Of a DNA stretch of 64,000 bases, positions 8,182 through 18,255 are shown one piece after another. Below the pieces are notes generated by a model. It was given only the letters and a program-made list of their open reading frames with translations. It had not been told where the DNA came from and did not search any database. The first letter of the stretch is position 1. The number at the start of each line of letters is the position of its first letter. The stretch lies in assembly GCF_002280785.1 (NCBI RefSeq), contig NZ_NCEQ01000003.1, positions 268,886 through 332,885 of the forward strand, in the 5' to 3' direction. The translations under genes and the position numbers were made by a program. Origin of the DNA: Brevundimonas subvibrioides (lineage in GTDB: Bacteria > Pseudomonadota > Alphaproteobacteria > Caulobacterales > Caulobacteraceae).

Positions 8182-9531
8182 CTAGCCGGCGGCCTTCACC
8201 GCCGCCGCGACCTCGGCGACGACCCGTTTCACCAGGGCCGCGTCGTCGCCCTCGGCCATGACGCGGATCAGTTTCTCGGTGCCGGACGGGCGGACCAGCA
8301 GGCGACCCTGACCGGCGAGGGCGGCCTCGGCCTCGGCAATGGCGGCCTTGACCTTCGCGTCCTCCAGCGGCTTGCCGCCGGTGAAGCGGACGTTCTGGAG
8401 CAGTTGGGGGACGGGGTCGAACTGGCGGGCCAGTTCGCTCATCGGCTTGCCGCTTTCGACCAGCACGGCCAGCACCTGCAGCGCGGCCATCAGGCCGTCG
8501 CCGGTGGTGGCGTGATCGTGCAGGATCAGGTGGCCGGACTGTTCGCCGCCCAGGTTGAAACCGCCCTCGCGCATCCGCTCCATGACGTAGCGGTCGCCGA
8601 CCCTGGTCCGCTCCAGCGTCAGGCCGTCGCCGGTCAGGGCGCGCTCGAGGCCGAGGTTGGACATGACGGTGGCGACCACGCCGCCGCCCTTGAGCACGCC
8701 GCGCCGGGCCCAGTCGCGGCCGATCAGGGCCATGATCTGGTCGCCGTCGACGACCCTGCCGTTCTCGTCGCAGATGATCAGCCGGTCGGCGTCGCCGTCG
8801 AGGGCGATGCCGATGTCGGCCCGCTTCTCCCTGACCACGGCCGCCAGCGTCGCCGGATGGGTCGAGCCGCAATCGGCGTTGATATTGGTCCCGTTGGGCG
8901 AGACCCCGACTGAACAGACCTCGGCGCCCAGTTCATAGAGGGTGGTGGGCGCGACCTTGTAGCCGGCGCCGTTGGCGCAATCGATGGCGATGCGCAGGCC
9001 CGCCAGCGACAGGTGCCGCGGGAAGGCCGCCTTGGCGATCTCGATATAACGGGCCTGGGCGTCGTCGATGCGCTTGACCCGGCCCAACCGGTCGGAGACC
9101 GCCAGCCCCTCGTTGAGGCCGTCGTCCATCATGGACTCGATCTTCAGCTCCGTCTCGTCCGACAGCTTGTAGCCGTCAGGGCCGAACAGCTTGATGCCGT
9201 TGTCCGCATAGTCGTTGTGCGAGGCGGAAATCATCACGCCCAGATCGGCCCGCATCGACCGGGTCATCATCGCCACGCCCGGCGTCGGCAGAGGCCCGAA
9301 GGTCAGGACGTCCATGCCCACCGAGGCGAACCCCGCCACCAGGGCCGGCTCGATCATATAGCCGGACAGGCGGGTGTCCTTGCCGATCACCACCAGATGG
9401 CGGCGGTCGTCGCCCGACATGAACAGCTTGCCCGCCGCCAGACCGACGCGCAGGGCGACCTCGGCCGTCATCGGACTGGTGTTCGCCTTGCCGCGAATGC
9501 CGTCCGTACCGAAATATTTGCGCTCGCCCAT
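8182..9531 (-). CDS. glmM: Phosphoglucosamine mutase
   Basis: Converts glucosamine-6-phosphate to glucosamine-1-phosphate, the second step to UDP-GlcNAc for peptidoglycan and LPS. 449 residues. The N-terminal FGTDGIRG, the phosphoserine loop ISASHN (Ser104), the metal site DGDADR and the C-terminal [12 protein letters not shown] are all typical. It is divergent from glmS, which makes its substrate. Both starts lie within 127 bp, so the two promoters are adjacent or shared, giving coordinated control of amino-sugar supply. Confidence 0.97.
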   Translation of the reverse strand: MGERKYFGTDGIRGKANTSPMTAEVALRVGLAAGKLFMSGDDRRHLVVIGKDTRLSGYMIEPALVAGFASVGMDVLTFGPLPTPGVAMMTRSMRADLGVMISASHNDYADNGIKLFGPDGYKLSDETELKIESMMDDGLNEGLAVSDRLGRVKRIDDAQARYIEIAKAAFPRHLSLAGLRIAIDCANGAGYKVAPTTLYELGAEVCSVGVSPNGTNINADCGSTHPATLAAVVREKRADIGIALDGDADRLIICDENGRVVDGDQIMALIGRDWARRGVLKGGGVVATVMSNLGLERALTGDGLTLERTRVGDRYVMERMREGGFNLGGEQSGHLILHDHATTGDGLMAALQVLAVLVESGKPMSELARQFDPVPQLLQNVRFTGGKPLEDAKVKAAIAEAEAALAGQGRLLVRPSGTEKLIRVMAEGDDAALVKRVVAEVAAAVKAAG

Positions 9532-9658
9532 GTGCGGCCCTCCGCCGAAACCTGCCGAAACGCCTTTTTAGGTGTCGGCGTCCTAAGGCCGTCCTAGAGC
9601 AGACCATCCCGGCCGTCATCCTCGGCCGTAGACGACCTTGCGGCTGGAGCGACCTGGA

Positions 9659-11479
<1,821 letters not shown>

Positions 11480-11480
11480 A

Positions 11481-11630
11481 CTCTCCTCCCCGTCGCGTAG
11501 CGATGGGGAGGTGGATCCGTAGCGAAGCGAAGGAGACGGAGGGGTTCTCCGTGCACCAAGAACCCCTCCGTCAGCTCGCAAGAGCTCGCTGCCACCTCCC
11601 CATTCGCCAAGCGGCGAAGAGGGAGGAGAC
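11481..11630. repeat. Mosaic palindromic intergenic repeat, copy 2
   Basis: Starts CTCTCCTCCC and ends GGGAGGAGAC. The left arm carries GGATCCGTAGCGAAGCGAAG, the centre is ACGGAGGGGTTCT...AGAACCCCTCCGT, and the right arm carries CAGCTCGCAAGAGCTCGCTG. It lies between glmS and galU. Confidence 0.85.
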
Positions 11631-11679
11631 GAGCACGCACGACATACGTTACGCTCGCCGTCGCTGTCTGGGAGCTTAC

Positions 11680-12558
11680 ATGAGTTCGTCGTCGTCCCGC
11701 GTCCGCAAGGCCGTCCTTCCCGTCGCCGGTCTGGGCACTCGGGTGTTGCCCGCCGCCAAGACGACGCCGAAGAACATGCTCAATGTGTTCGACCGCCCGC
11801 TGCTGTCGCACATCGTCGAGGAGGCGCGCGCCTCCGGCATCGAGCACATGATCTTCGTGGTGGGCCGAGGTCAGACCTCGATCGAGGACTATTTCGACCA
11901 TGGCTACGAGGTCGAGGCGATCCTGAAGGCCAAGGGCAAGGACGACATCCTGGCCCAGATCCTGGCCGACCTGCCCCGCCCGGGTGAGATGAGCTTCGTG
12001 CGCCAGATGGCGCCCCTGGGTCTGGGCCACGCGGTCTTCTGCGCGCGCGACCTGATCGGCGACGAGCCTTTCGCCGTCATCCTGCCCGACATGCTGATGA
12101 TGGCGGAGGCCCCGGCCCTGAAACAGGCGATCGAAGCCCACGACCAGACCGGCGGAAACATCGTCGTCGTCGAGCCGGCGCCCGAGGGAGAGACTCACAA
12201 ATACGGCATCGTCGCCCTGGATGGGCAGGACGGGCGCCTGAACCGGATGACCGGCATGGTCGAGAAGCCGCCGCTGGGGACCGAACCGTCGAACCTGTTC
12301 ATCTCCGGTCGCTATGTGCTGACGCCCGACATCTTCCCCCTGCTGGCCGACCAGCAGTCGGGCGCCGGCGGCGAGATTCAGCTGACCGACGCCATGGCCC
12401 GGCTGATGCAGGTCAGGGACTTCCACGCGCTGGAATACGAGGGGACGACCTTCGACTGCGGCGATCCGGTGGGGCTGCTGAGGGCCAATGTCGCCTATGC
12501 CTTGAAGCACGCCGGCCTCGGCGAGGCGGCGCGTGCGGCGATTACGCCGCTGCTCTAG
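11680..12558 (+). CDS. galU: UTP-glucose-1-phosphate uridylyltransferase
   Basis: Makes UDP-glucose from UTP and glucose-1-phosphate. 292 residues from ATG 11680; the open frame upstream runs through glmS in another frame and is not used. The nucleotidyltransferase signature GLGTRVLPAAK is present, but the usual PKEML is PKNML here. DPVGLLRANVAYA-type C-terminal residues fit GalU. It is directly upstream of sqdB, which consumes UDP-glucose, so the pair forms a substrate channel at operon level. Confidence 0.92.
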   Translation: MSSSSSRVRKAVLPVAGLGTRVLPAAKTTPKNMLNVFDRPLLSHIVEEARASGIEHMIFVVGRGQTSIEDYFDHGYEVEAILKAKGKDDILAQILADLPRPGEMSFVRQMAPLGLGHAVFCARDLIGDEPFAVILPDMLMMAEAPALKQAIEAHDQTGGNIVVVEPAPEGETHKYGIVALDGQDGRLNRMTGMVEKPPLGTEPSNLFISGRYVLTPDIFPLLADQQSGAGGEIQLTDAMARLMQVRDFHALEYEGTTFDCGDPVGLLRANVAYALKHAGLGEAARAAITPLL

Positions 12559-12575
12559 GCAACCGCTCCGCTTTG

Positions 12576-12615
12576 CTCCGCCCCCCGGCTTCGGCTAGGC
12601 AAGGTCGGGGCGGAG
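12576..12615 (+). promoter_or_regulatory. Hairpin overlapping the sqdB ribosome-binding site
   Basis: CTCCGCCCC (12576-12584) is perfectly complementary to GGGGCGGAG (12607-12615), a 9-bp GC stem with a 22-nt loop that contains a small inner CCG/CGG pairing. The 3' strand covers most of the Shine-Dalgarno GGAGG (12612-12616) of sqdB. It may lower or regulate translation. No known riboswitch class is recognised. Confidence 0.4.
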
Positions 12616-12626
12616 GAAAAGACGTG

Positions 12627-13865
12627 ATGAAGGTACTGGTTCTGGGCGGGGACGGCTTCTGCGGCTGGCCCACGGCGCTGCATCTGTCGGCCCGTGGCTG
12701 GGACGTGATCGTCGTCGACAACCTCAGCCGCCGGAACATCGACAACGAGCTGGAGGTTCAGTCCCTCACCCCCATCCGGACCATGGGCGAGCGGATCGCC
12801 GCATGGAAGGACGTCAGCGGCCGCGACATCGGCTTCGTCAACATGAACGTCGGCAAGGAATTCGACCGCCTCGTCGCCCTGATCCGGGACGAAAAGCCCG
12901 ACAGCGTCGTCCATTTCGCCGAACAGCGGGCCGCCCCCTATTCGATGAAGTCGGCGCGGCACAAGCTCTACACGGTCGACAACAACATCAACGCCACCAA
13001 CCACCTGCTGGCCGCCATCGTCGAAAGCGGACTGGACGTCCACCTGGCGCATCTGGGGACCATGGGGGTCTATGGCTACACCACCGCCGGGCTGCGCATC
13101 CCGGAAGGCTATCTGAAGGTCACGGTCCAGACCGACTTCGGCCCGACCGAACAGGAGATTCTGTTCCCGCCGAACCCGGGCTCGATCTACCATATGACCA
13201 AGACCCAGGACGCCCTGCTGTTCCAGTTCTACGCCAAGAACGACGGGGTCCGGATCACCGACCTGCACCAGGGCATCGTCTGGGGCGCCCAGACTGAAGA
13301 GACGAAACAGGACGAGCGGCTGATCAACCGGTTCGACTATGACGGCGACTACGGCACCGTGCTGAACCGGTTCCTGATGCAGGGCGCGCTCGGCTATCCG
13401 CTGACGGTGCACGGCACGGGCGGCCAGACGCGGGCCTTTATCCACATCCAGGACACGGTGCGCTGCGTCGAACTGGCCCTGAAGAACCCGCCGGAGAAGG
13501 GCGAACGGGTCAAGATCCTGAACCAGATGACCGAGAGCCGCCGGGTCCGCGACCTGGCCGCCATGGTCGCCGGGATGACGGGCGCCGAGGTCCACAACGT
13601 CGCCAATCCCCGTCTCGAGGCCGACGAGAACGAGCTGGTCGTCGCCAACGACCAGTTCCGCGACCTGGGGCTGAAGCCGATCACCCTGGCCGAGGGGCTG
13701 ATGGCCGACGTCACCGACATCGCGCGCCGCTATGCCGACCGGGCCGACCGGACCAAGATTCCCTGCGTCTCCGCCTGGAACGGCAAGCGGGCCGAAGCCT
13801 TGCGCTCCGCCCCGGAACCCGCGCCGGCGCCCGTTCCCACTCCCGCCGAGGCGCGGGTCGGCTGA
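12627..13865 (+). CDS. sqdB: UDP-sulfoquinovose synthase, SQD1/SqdB type
   Basis: Converts UDP-glucose and sulfite to UDP-sulfoquinovose, head-group donor of the sulfolipid SQDG. 412 residues. Extended SDR fold with GGDGFCG (7-13), the GTMGVYGY active-site strand and the YHMTK catalytic Tyr/Lys pair. The long inserts characteristic of SQD1 are present, and length matches the family. The tail from about residue 395 is Pro/Ala-rich. Sulfolipid has been reported in Brevundimonas/Caulobacter relatives. No sulfolipid synthase (glycosyltransferase) lies within this window. Confidence 0.88.
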   Translation: MKVLVLGGDGFCGWPTALHLSARGWDVIVVDNLSRRNIDNELEVQSLTPIRTMGERIAAWKDVSGRDIGFVNMNVGKEFDRLVALIRDEKPDSVVHFAEQRAAPYSMKSARHKLYTVDNNINATNHLLAAIVESGLDVHLAHLGTMGVYGYTTAGLRIPEGYLKVTVQTDFGPTEQEILFPPNPGSIYHMTKTQDALLFQFYAKNDGVRITDLHQGIVWGAQTEETKQDERLINRFDYDGDYGTVLNRFLMQGALGYPLTVHGTGGQTRAFIHIQDTVRCVELALKNPPEKGERVKILNQMTESRRVRDLAAMVAGMTGAEVHNVANPRLEADENELVVANDQFRDLGLKPITLAEGLMADVTDIARRYADRADRTKIPCVSAWNGKRAEALRSAPEPAPAPVPTPAEARVG

Positions 13866-13873
13866 GCCCAGGA

Positions 13874-14737
13874 ATGGCGCACGGGTCCCTGCTGATTTTC
13901 GGCGCCGGCTATCTCGGCCGGGCGGTGCTGGCCGAGGCGGCGAAACGCGGCCTGTCAACGGCGGCGACCTCGCGCAATCCCGAGCGACGCGACGCGCTGA
14001 AAGCCGAAGGCGTTACGGCGGTCGATCCGGCCGATCCCTCGTCGCTGACGGACGCGGTCGCGAAAGCCGCCGTCATCCTGGTCACCGCTCCGCCCGACGG
14101 CGGCGGCTGTCCCGGCTCCAGAGCCCTCTTACCCGCCCTGACCGAGGCGCAGGCCTATCCCGACTGGATCGGCTACGTCTCCTCGACCGCCGTCTATGGC
14201 GACCGCGACGGCGGCTGGGTGTTCGAGGACGACGCCCTGAACGCCGCCAGCCTGGAGGGCGCACGCCGCGTCCGGGCCGAGGCGGACTGGCTGGACGCCG
14301 GTCGCGGCATGGGGCTGACGGTGCAGGTGTTCCGCCTGCCGGCCATCTATGGCCCCGGCCGGTCGGTGGTCGATCGTCTGCGCGACGGCTCGGCAAGGAT
14401 CGTGCGCAAGCCCGGCCAGGTCTTCAACCGCATCTATGTCGACGACGCCGTCGCCGGTCTGTTCGCCTCGATGGACCGGCCCAGGCCCGGCGGGATCTAC
14501 AACCTGACCGACGACGCCCCCTCGCCGGTCGATGTCGTCATGGCCGACGCCGCGCGGCGCATGGGCCTGCCGCAGCCGCCCGAGGTCGACTGGACCGATC
14601 CATCGGTGTCGGACGCGATGCGGCGCTTCTACCTCGACTCCAAACGCATCTCGAACGCCCGCGCCAAGGCTGAACTGGGCTGGCGACCGGCCCACCCGAC
14701 CTGGCGCGAGGGGCTGGAGGCGATCCTGGCAGGGTGA
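13874..14737 (+). CDS. NAD-dependent epimerase/SDR family protein (YeeZ-like)
   Basis: 287 residues. A Rossmann motif FGAGYLGRA (9-17), VSSTAVYGDRDG, and the IYNLTDDAPSP loop place it in the atypical SDR group that includes YeeZ. The canonical YxxxK catalytic pair is not evident, so enzymatic activity is uncertain. It starts 8 bp after sqdB, so it is co-transcribed. A sugar-nucleotide or sulfolipid-related role is only inferred from position. Confidence 0.75.
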   Translation: MAHGSLLIFGAGYLGRAVLAEAAKRGLSTAATSRNPERRDALKAEGVTAVDPADPSSLTDAVAKAAVILVTAPPDGGGCPGSRALLPALTEAQAYPDWIGYVSSTAVYGDRDGGWVFEDDALNAASLEGARRVRAEADWLDAGRGMGLTVQVFRLPAIYGPGRSVVDRLRDGSARIVRKPGQVFNRIYVDDAVAGLFASMDRPRPGGIYNLTDDAPSPVDVVMADAARRMGLPQPPEVDWTDPSVSDAMRRFYLDSKRISNARAKAELGWRPAHPTWREGLEAILAG

Positions 14738-14741
14738 TCGT

Positions 14742-14892
14742 GTCTCCTCCCCGCGCCGCAGGCAGCGGGAGGTGGATCCGGAGCGAAGCGGAGGAGACGG
14801 AGGGGTTCTTTCTGCATGCGGCCAGAACCCCTCCGTCAGCTCGCAAGGGCTCGCTGCCACCTCCCCATCGGCTAAGCCGACAGGGAGGAGAC
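14742..14892. repeat. Mosaic palindromic intergenic repeat, copy 3
   Basis: Same arrangement as the copy at 11481: TGTCTCCTCCCC, GGATCCGGAGCGAAGCGGAG, the central ACGGAGGGGTTCT...AGAACCCCTCCGT, then CAGCTCGCAAGGGCTCGCTG, ending GGGAGGAGAC. It lies between convergent genes. Confidence 0.85.
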
Positions 14893-14899
14893 GTGCTGC

Positions 14900-15670
14900 C
14901 TAGCCGACCCTTGGTGTCTTCAGCCTGCGCTTGTTCGCGTGCGTCTCCGGCGCCGTGCCCAGGGCCTCGGGGATCTCGCCCTTGAAGTAGAACCTCTGCC
15001 ACGCCTCTTTCGCCGCATCGGGATCGCCGGAGGCGAGGCGGGTGTTGAAATCCGTCCGCTGGCGGTTCCAGGCCTCGAACTGGCCCTTCATCACCGGGTT
15101 GGACTCCAGCGTGCGGATCACCGGCTGGACCGCCTCCATCTTGCGGTGCTCGACCAGATGGATGAAGCAGAAGGGCTCGCCGCGCTCGAACTTCACCCGG
15201 CCCGGGCGGGTGAACAGCCAGTTCATGGTGAAGGGGAAGGGCAGCCAGTCGGTCTCGATCAGCCCGACCAGGGGCTGGATCCCGTCCTTCATATGGTTGG
15301 GCGAGCCCCCGCAGATCATCCCCCAGCCTGGCGGCGTGCGGAACAGATACTGGGGGTGCATGGTCAGGACCCCGCGCGAGAAGTGCGAGGTGACGAAATG
15401 GTCCAGCTCGGGCTGGGGCCGTTCGGGCGTGATGGTGATGTCGGCCTGGGACGGCCCGCCGTTCCACTCCGCCGTGAAGGTGAAGGGACACAGGATCTCC
15501 CACCCCGTGGTGTTGGCCATGGTCAGGGGCAGGCAACGATACGGATGCCGGCTGACGAAGGCGTCCATCCAGTTCCGCGACTGACGCCCGGGCACCAGAT
15601 CCGGCGGCCGGGCCGACATGGGGTAGCATTCCAGTTCCAAGGCGACGCTCCGGGCGGTATCGAGGTGCAT
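14900..15670 (-). CDS. Conserved hypothetical protein (DUF6065 type)
   Basis: About 256 residues, no signal peptide or membrane segment. Trp- and Pro-rich, with blocks [30 protein letters not shown] and NWLFTRPG that resemble the uncharacterised DUF6065 family. The ATG at 15670 is chosen because AGGAG lies just upstream on this strand; spacing is short, and a further open stretch reaches 15706. It is divergent from the YbaK-type gene with only 20 bp between starts, so the promoters must overlap coding sequence. Function unknown. Confidence 0.7.
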   Translation of the reverse strand: MHLDTARSVALELECYPMSARPPDLVPGRQSRNWMDAFVSRHPYRCLPLTMANTTGWEILCPFTFTAEWNGGPSQADITITPERPQPELDHFVTSHFSRGVLTMHPQYLFRTPPGWGMICGGSPNHMKDGIQPLVGLIETDWLPFPFTMNWLFTRPGRVKFERGEPFCFIHLVEHRKMEAVQPVIRTLESNPVMKGQFEAWNRQRTDFNTRLASGDPDAAKEAWQRFYFKGEIPEALGTAPETHANKRRLKTPRVG

Positions 15671-15690
15671 CACTCCTAACCCGGCCAAGC

Positions 15691-16239
15691 ATGACCGCTC
15701 AACCACTGCATGATCGCGACAGTCTGATCGCCTGGATGGCCGAGCGGGGCATCGAGCAGACGACCCGTGACCACCCCGCCGTCTTCACCGTCGACGAGGG
15801 CCACGAGATCAAGGCCGCCATGCCCGGCGCCCACACCAAGAACCTGTTCCTCAAGGACAAGAAGGGCCGACTGTGGCTGATTTCGGCCCGTCAGGACACG
15901 GTCATCGACCTCAAAGCCTCGCCCCGGACCATCGGCTCGGACCGGGTGTCGTTCGGCAATGAGGTCCTAATGTACGAGACCCTCGGCGTGCGTCCGGGCT
16001 CGGTCACGGCGCTGGGGCTGATCAACGACGTCGACCGGCGGGTGACCTTCGTCATCGACCAGCGGCTGTGGGAGGCCGATATCGTCAACTTCCACCCCCT
16101 GACGAATACGGCGACCACGGCTCTGAGCCAGGCCGCGTTCCGGCGCGTGCTGGCCGAGATCGGGCGGGAACCGCTGGTGATCGACTTTTCCTGCAACGCC
16201 TCCGGCGACTTGCCGCAGGCGGCCTCCGCGACCATCTGA
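15691..16239 (+). CDS. YbaK/ProX-type aminoacyl-tRNA deacylase
   Basis: 182 residues. A freestanding trans-editing domain (YbaK/prolyl-tRNA synthetase-associated) that hydrolyses mischarged tRNAs such as Ala-tRNA-Pro. Typical features are [10 protein letters not shown] near residue 30, the catalytic-lysine segment [18 protein letters not shown] (here [14 protein letters not shown], 48-61) and [11 protein letters not shown]. Cytoplasmic. Exact tRNA specificity (ProXp-ala or a relative) cannot be decided by eye. Confidence 0.88.
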   Translation: MTAQPLHDRDSLIAWMAERGIEQTTRDHPAVFTVDEGHEIKAAMPGAHTKNLFLKDKKGRLWLISARQDTVIDLKASPRTIGSDRVSFGNEVLMYETLGVRPGSVTALGLINDVDRRVTFVIDQRLWEADIVNFHPLTNTATTALSQAAFRRVLAEIGREPLVIDFSCNASGDLPQAASATI

Positions 16240-16279
16240 GCCCTACCGCGTTACATCCCCGAGCTTCAAAAGAGATCCG

Positions 16280-17179
16280 ATGACCCTTGCCGATCCCCAG
16301 ACCTCCGGAACCGACGACCTGATCAAGGACGGCTCCGACGCCGGCTTCATGGACGACGTGATCGCCCAGTCGAAGGTTCAGCCCGTCATTGTCGACTTCT
16401 GGGCCACCTGGTGCGGCCCGTGCCGGAGCCTGACCCCCGCCCTGGAGAAACAGGTCCGGGCGGCCGGCGGCGCGGTCAAACTGGTCAAGATCGACGTCGA
16501 CAAGAACCCCGCCTACGCCGGCCAGCTGAAGGTCCAGTCGATCCCGACCGTCTATGCCTTCGTCGACGGCCAGCCGGTCGACGGCTTCCAGGGCGCAGTG
16601 CCGGAAAGCCAGATCAAGGCCTTCATCGAAAAGCTGTCGGGCGGCGCGGGCGTGAACACCGACGTCGAACAGCTGCTGGCCCTGGGCGAGGAATCGCTGG
16701 GCCTGTCGGACTTCGGCGGCGCGGCCCAGGCCTTCGCCCACGTCCTGACCATGGAGCCCGAGAACCAGAAGGCCATCGCCGGCATGGCGCGGGTCTATCT
16801 GGCCGGGGGCGACGCGGATCAGGCCCGCCAGACCATCGCCATGGCCCCCCAGGATTCGACCGAACCCTCGGTCGTCACGGTCCGGGCCCAGCTGGCCCTG
16901 TCCTCCAGCGCCCCGGTCGGCGAGACCGCCGCGCTCGAGGCCAGGGTAAAGGCCGATCCCAACGATCATCAGGCCCGCTACGACCTCGCTCTGGCCCAGG
17001 CGGCCGAGGGCGACCTGAAGGGCGCGGCGACCAGTTTGCTCGACATCGTGTCGGCCGATCGCGACTGGAACGACCAGGCGGCCAGGAAGCATCTTCTGGT
17101 CGTGTTCGAGGCCGCCGGCCTGTCGTCCGACATTGCAAAAGACGGCCGCCGCCGCCTGTCTTCCATTCTGTTTTCCTGA
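16280..17179 (+). CDS. cnoX: Thioredoxin-TPR chaperedoxin, CnoX/YbbN family
   Basis: 299 residues. N-terminal thioredoxin domain (about 20-125) with an intact WCGPC active site (CGPC 45-48), then a tetratricopeptide region (about 130-299) that mediates client transfer to chaperones in CnoX. The E. coli protein has lost the first cysteine; retention of both fits the redox-active CnoX known in Caulobacter. It probably works as a reductase and proteostasis factor in the cytoplasm. It leads a short operon with the Lon-N gene 10 bp downstream. Confidence 0.85.
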   Translation: MTLADPQTSGTDDLIKDGSDAGFMDDVIAQSKVQPVIVDFWATWCGPCRSLTPALEKQVRAAGGAVKLVKIDVDKNPAYAGQLKVQSIPTVYAFVDGQPVDGFQGAVPESQIKAFIEKLSGGAGVNTDVEQLLALGEESLGLSDFGGAAQAFAHVLTMEPENQKAIAGMARVYLAGGDADQARQTIAMAPQDSTEPSVVTVRAQLALSSSAPVGETAALEARVKADPNDHQARYDLALAQAAEGDLKGAATSLLDIVSADRDWNDQAARKHLLVVFEAAGLSSDIAKDGRRRLSSILFS

Positions 17180-17189
17180 AGGACGTTCG

Positions 17190-17849
17190 ATGGCCCAGGG
17201 CTATGTGAAGGCCGTTGACCTGCCCCAGGTGATCCCGGTGTTTCCGCTGCCGGGGGCCATCCTGCTGCCGCGCGGTCAGCTGCCGCTGAACATCTTCGAG
17301 CCGCGCTACCTGAACATGATCGACGACGCGATGGCGGGCGACCGGGTGCTGGGCCTGATCCAGCCGTCCGGCGGGCCGGCGCGGTTGCCCAGCCTTTCGG
17401 CGGTGGGGTGCGCCGGACGGATCACCAGCTTCGCGGAGACGTCCGACGGCCGCTATCTGGTCACCCTGACCGGGGTGGCGCGGTTCCGGGTGGCGTCGGA
17501 ACTGCCGACCCAGACCCCCTATCGCCAGGTCCGCGCCGCCTTCGCTCCGTTCGAGGCCGACCTGTCCGCCCCCCACGGCGGCGAGGCGTTCGACCGCGAG
17601 GCCTTCCTCGCCGGGCTGAAACACTATCTGGAGCGGCGTCAGCTTGAGATCGACTGGGAGACGGCCGAGGCGGCGCCGCAGGAGGCCCTGATCAACAGCC
17701 TGTCCATGGCCCTGCCGTTTGAACCTGCGGAGAAGCAGGCCCTGCTGGAATCTCCGGCGCTCGCAGACCGCGTCGAGGTCCTGACCACCCTGATGCGCAT
17801 CGACGCGGCCGAGACCGGCGACGGCGACACGCCCACGTCGATGCAATAG
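17190..17849 (+). CDS. Lon N-terminal substrate-binding-domain protein
   Basis: 219 residues. Stand-alone Lon-N (PF02190) domain over about residues 12-210, with PVFPLPGAILLPRGQLPLNI and IFEPRYLNMIDDAM near the N-terminus. No AAA+ or protease domain follows. It probably recognises proteins or acts as an adaptor; the function of this family is not settled. Start ATG 17190 is preceded by GAAGGA. Directly downstream of cnoX, suggesting a shared proteostasis role. Confidence 0.88.
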   Translation: MAQGYVKAVDLPQVIPVFPLPGAILLPRGQLPLNIFEPRYLNMIDDAMAGDRVLGLIQPSGGPARLPSLSAVGCAGRITSFAETSDGRYLVTLTGVARFRVASELPTQTPYRQVRAAFAPFEADLSAPHGGEAFDREAFLAGLKHYLERRQLEIDWETAEAAPQEALINSLSMALPFEPAEKQALLESPALADRVEVLTTLMRIDAAETGDGDTPTSMQ

Positions 17850-17927
17850 ACAGACCTATCTCCGATCCACAGAGGACCGGGCTCAAGCAGTGAGCGCCCG
17901 CGGCGCGAACGGTAGCCCGCTACAAAA

Positions 17928-18122
17928 ATGAGCGATGCTTTTCACACGCCGTCGTCGGTCGACCCGCGCCTGCTGGAAGTCCTGGTCTGCCCGGTCACGC
18001 GCGGACGGCTCGACTACGACCGCGAGGCCAATGAGCTGATTTCCAAGGGGGCGAAGCTGGCCTTCCCGATCCGCGACGGCGTCCCGATCATGCTGCCGGA
18101 AGAGGCGCGGCCGCTCGATTAG
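17928..18122 (+). CDS. Trm112/YcaR family small protein
   Basis: 64 residues, with [14 protein letters not shown] followed by a [10 protein letters not shown] strand, typical of bacterial Trm112-like (UPF0434) proteins. Only one cysteine of the zinc knuckle remains. In eukaryotes Trm112 activates methyltransferases; the bacterial role is mostly unknown. Lies 78 bp after the Lon-N gene and before a palindromic repeat, probably the end of the cnoX operon. Confidence 0.88.
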   Translation: MSDAFHTPSSVDPRLLEVLVCPVTRGRLDYDREANELISKGAKLAFPIRDGVPIMLPEEARPLD

Positions 18123-18125
18123 AAA

Positions 18126-18253
18126 TCCTCCCCCGTCGGGGGAGGTGTCACGCAGCGGAGCGGAGTGACGGAGGGGGCTCACCCCGGACACCGGCCTTTG
18201 CGGTCGACCCCCTCCACCACTTCGTGGTCGATGGCTCCCCCGACGGGGGAGGA
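18126..18253. repeat. Mosaic palindromic intergenic repeat, copy 4 (variant B)
   Basis: Outer arms TCCTCCCCCGTCGGGGGAGG and CTCCCCCGACGGGGGAGGA, internal GTGACGGAGGGGGCTC and GACCCCCTCCACC. It shares the ACGGAGGGG core with the other copies but has different outer arms. It fills the gap between two convergent genes. Confidence 0.8.
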
Positions 18254-18255
18254 CT

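Noticed and set aside
9532..9658. glmS ribozyme in the glmM-glmS gap
   Set aside because: 127 bp, no glmS-ribozyme core; the class is known from Firmicutes, not alphaproteobacteria.
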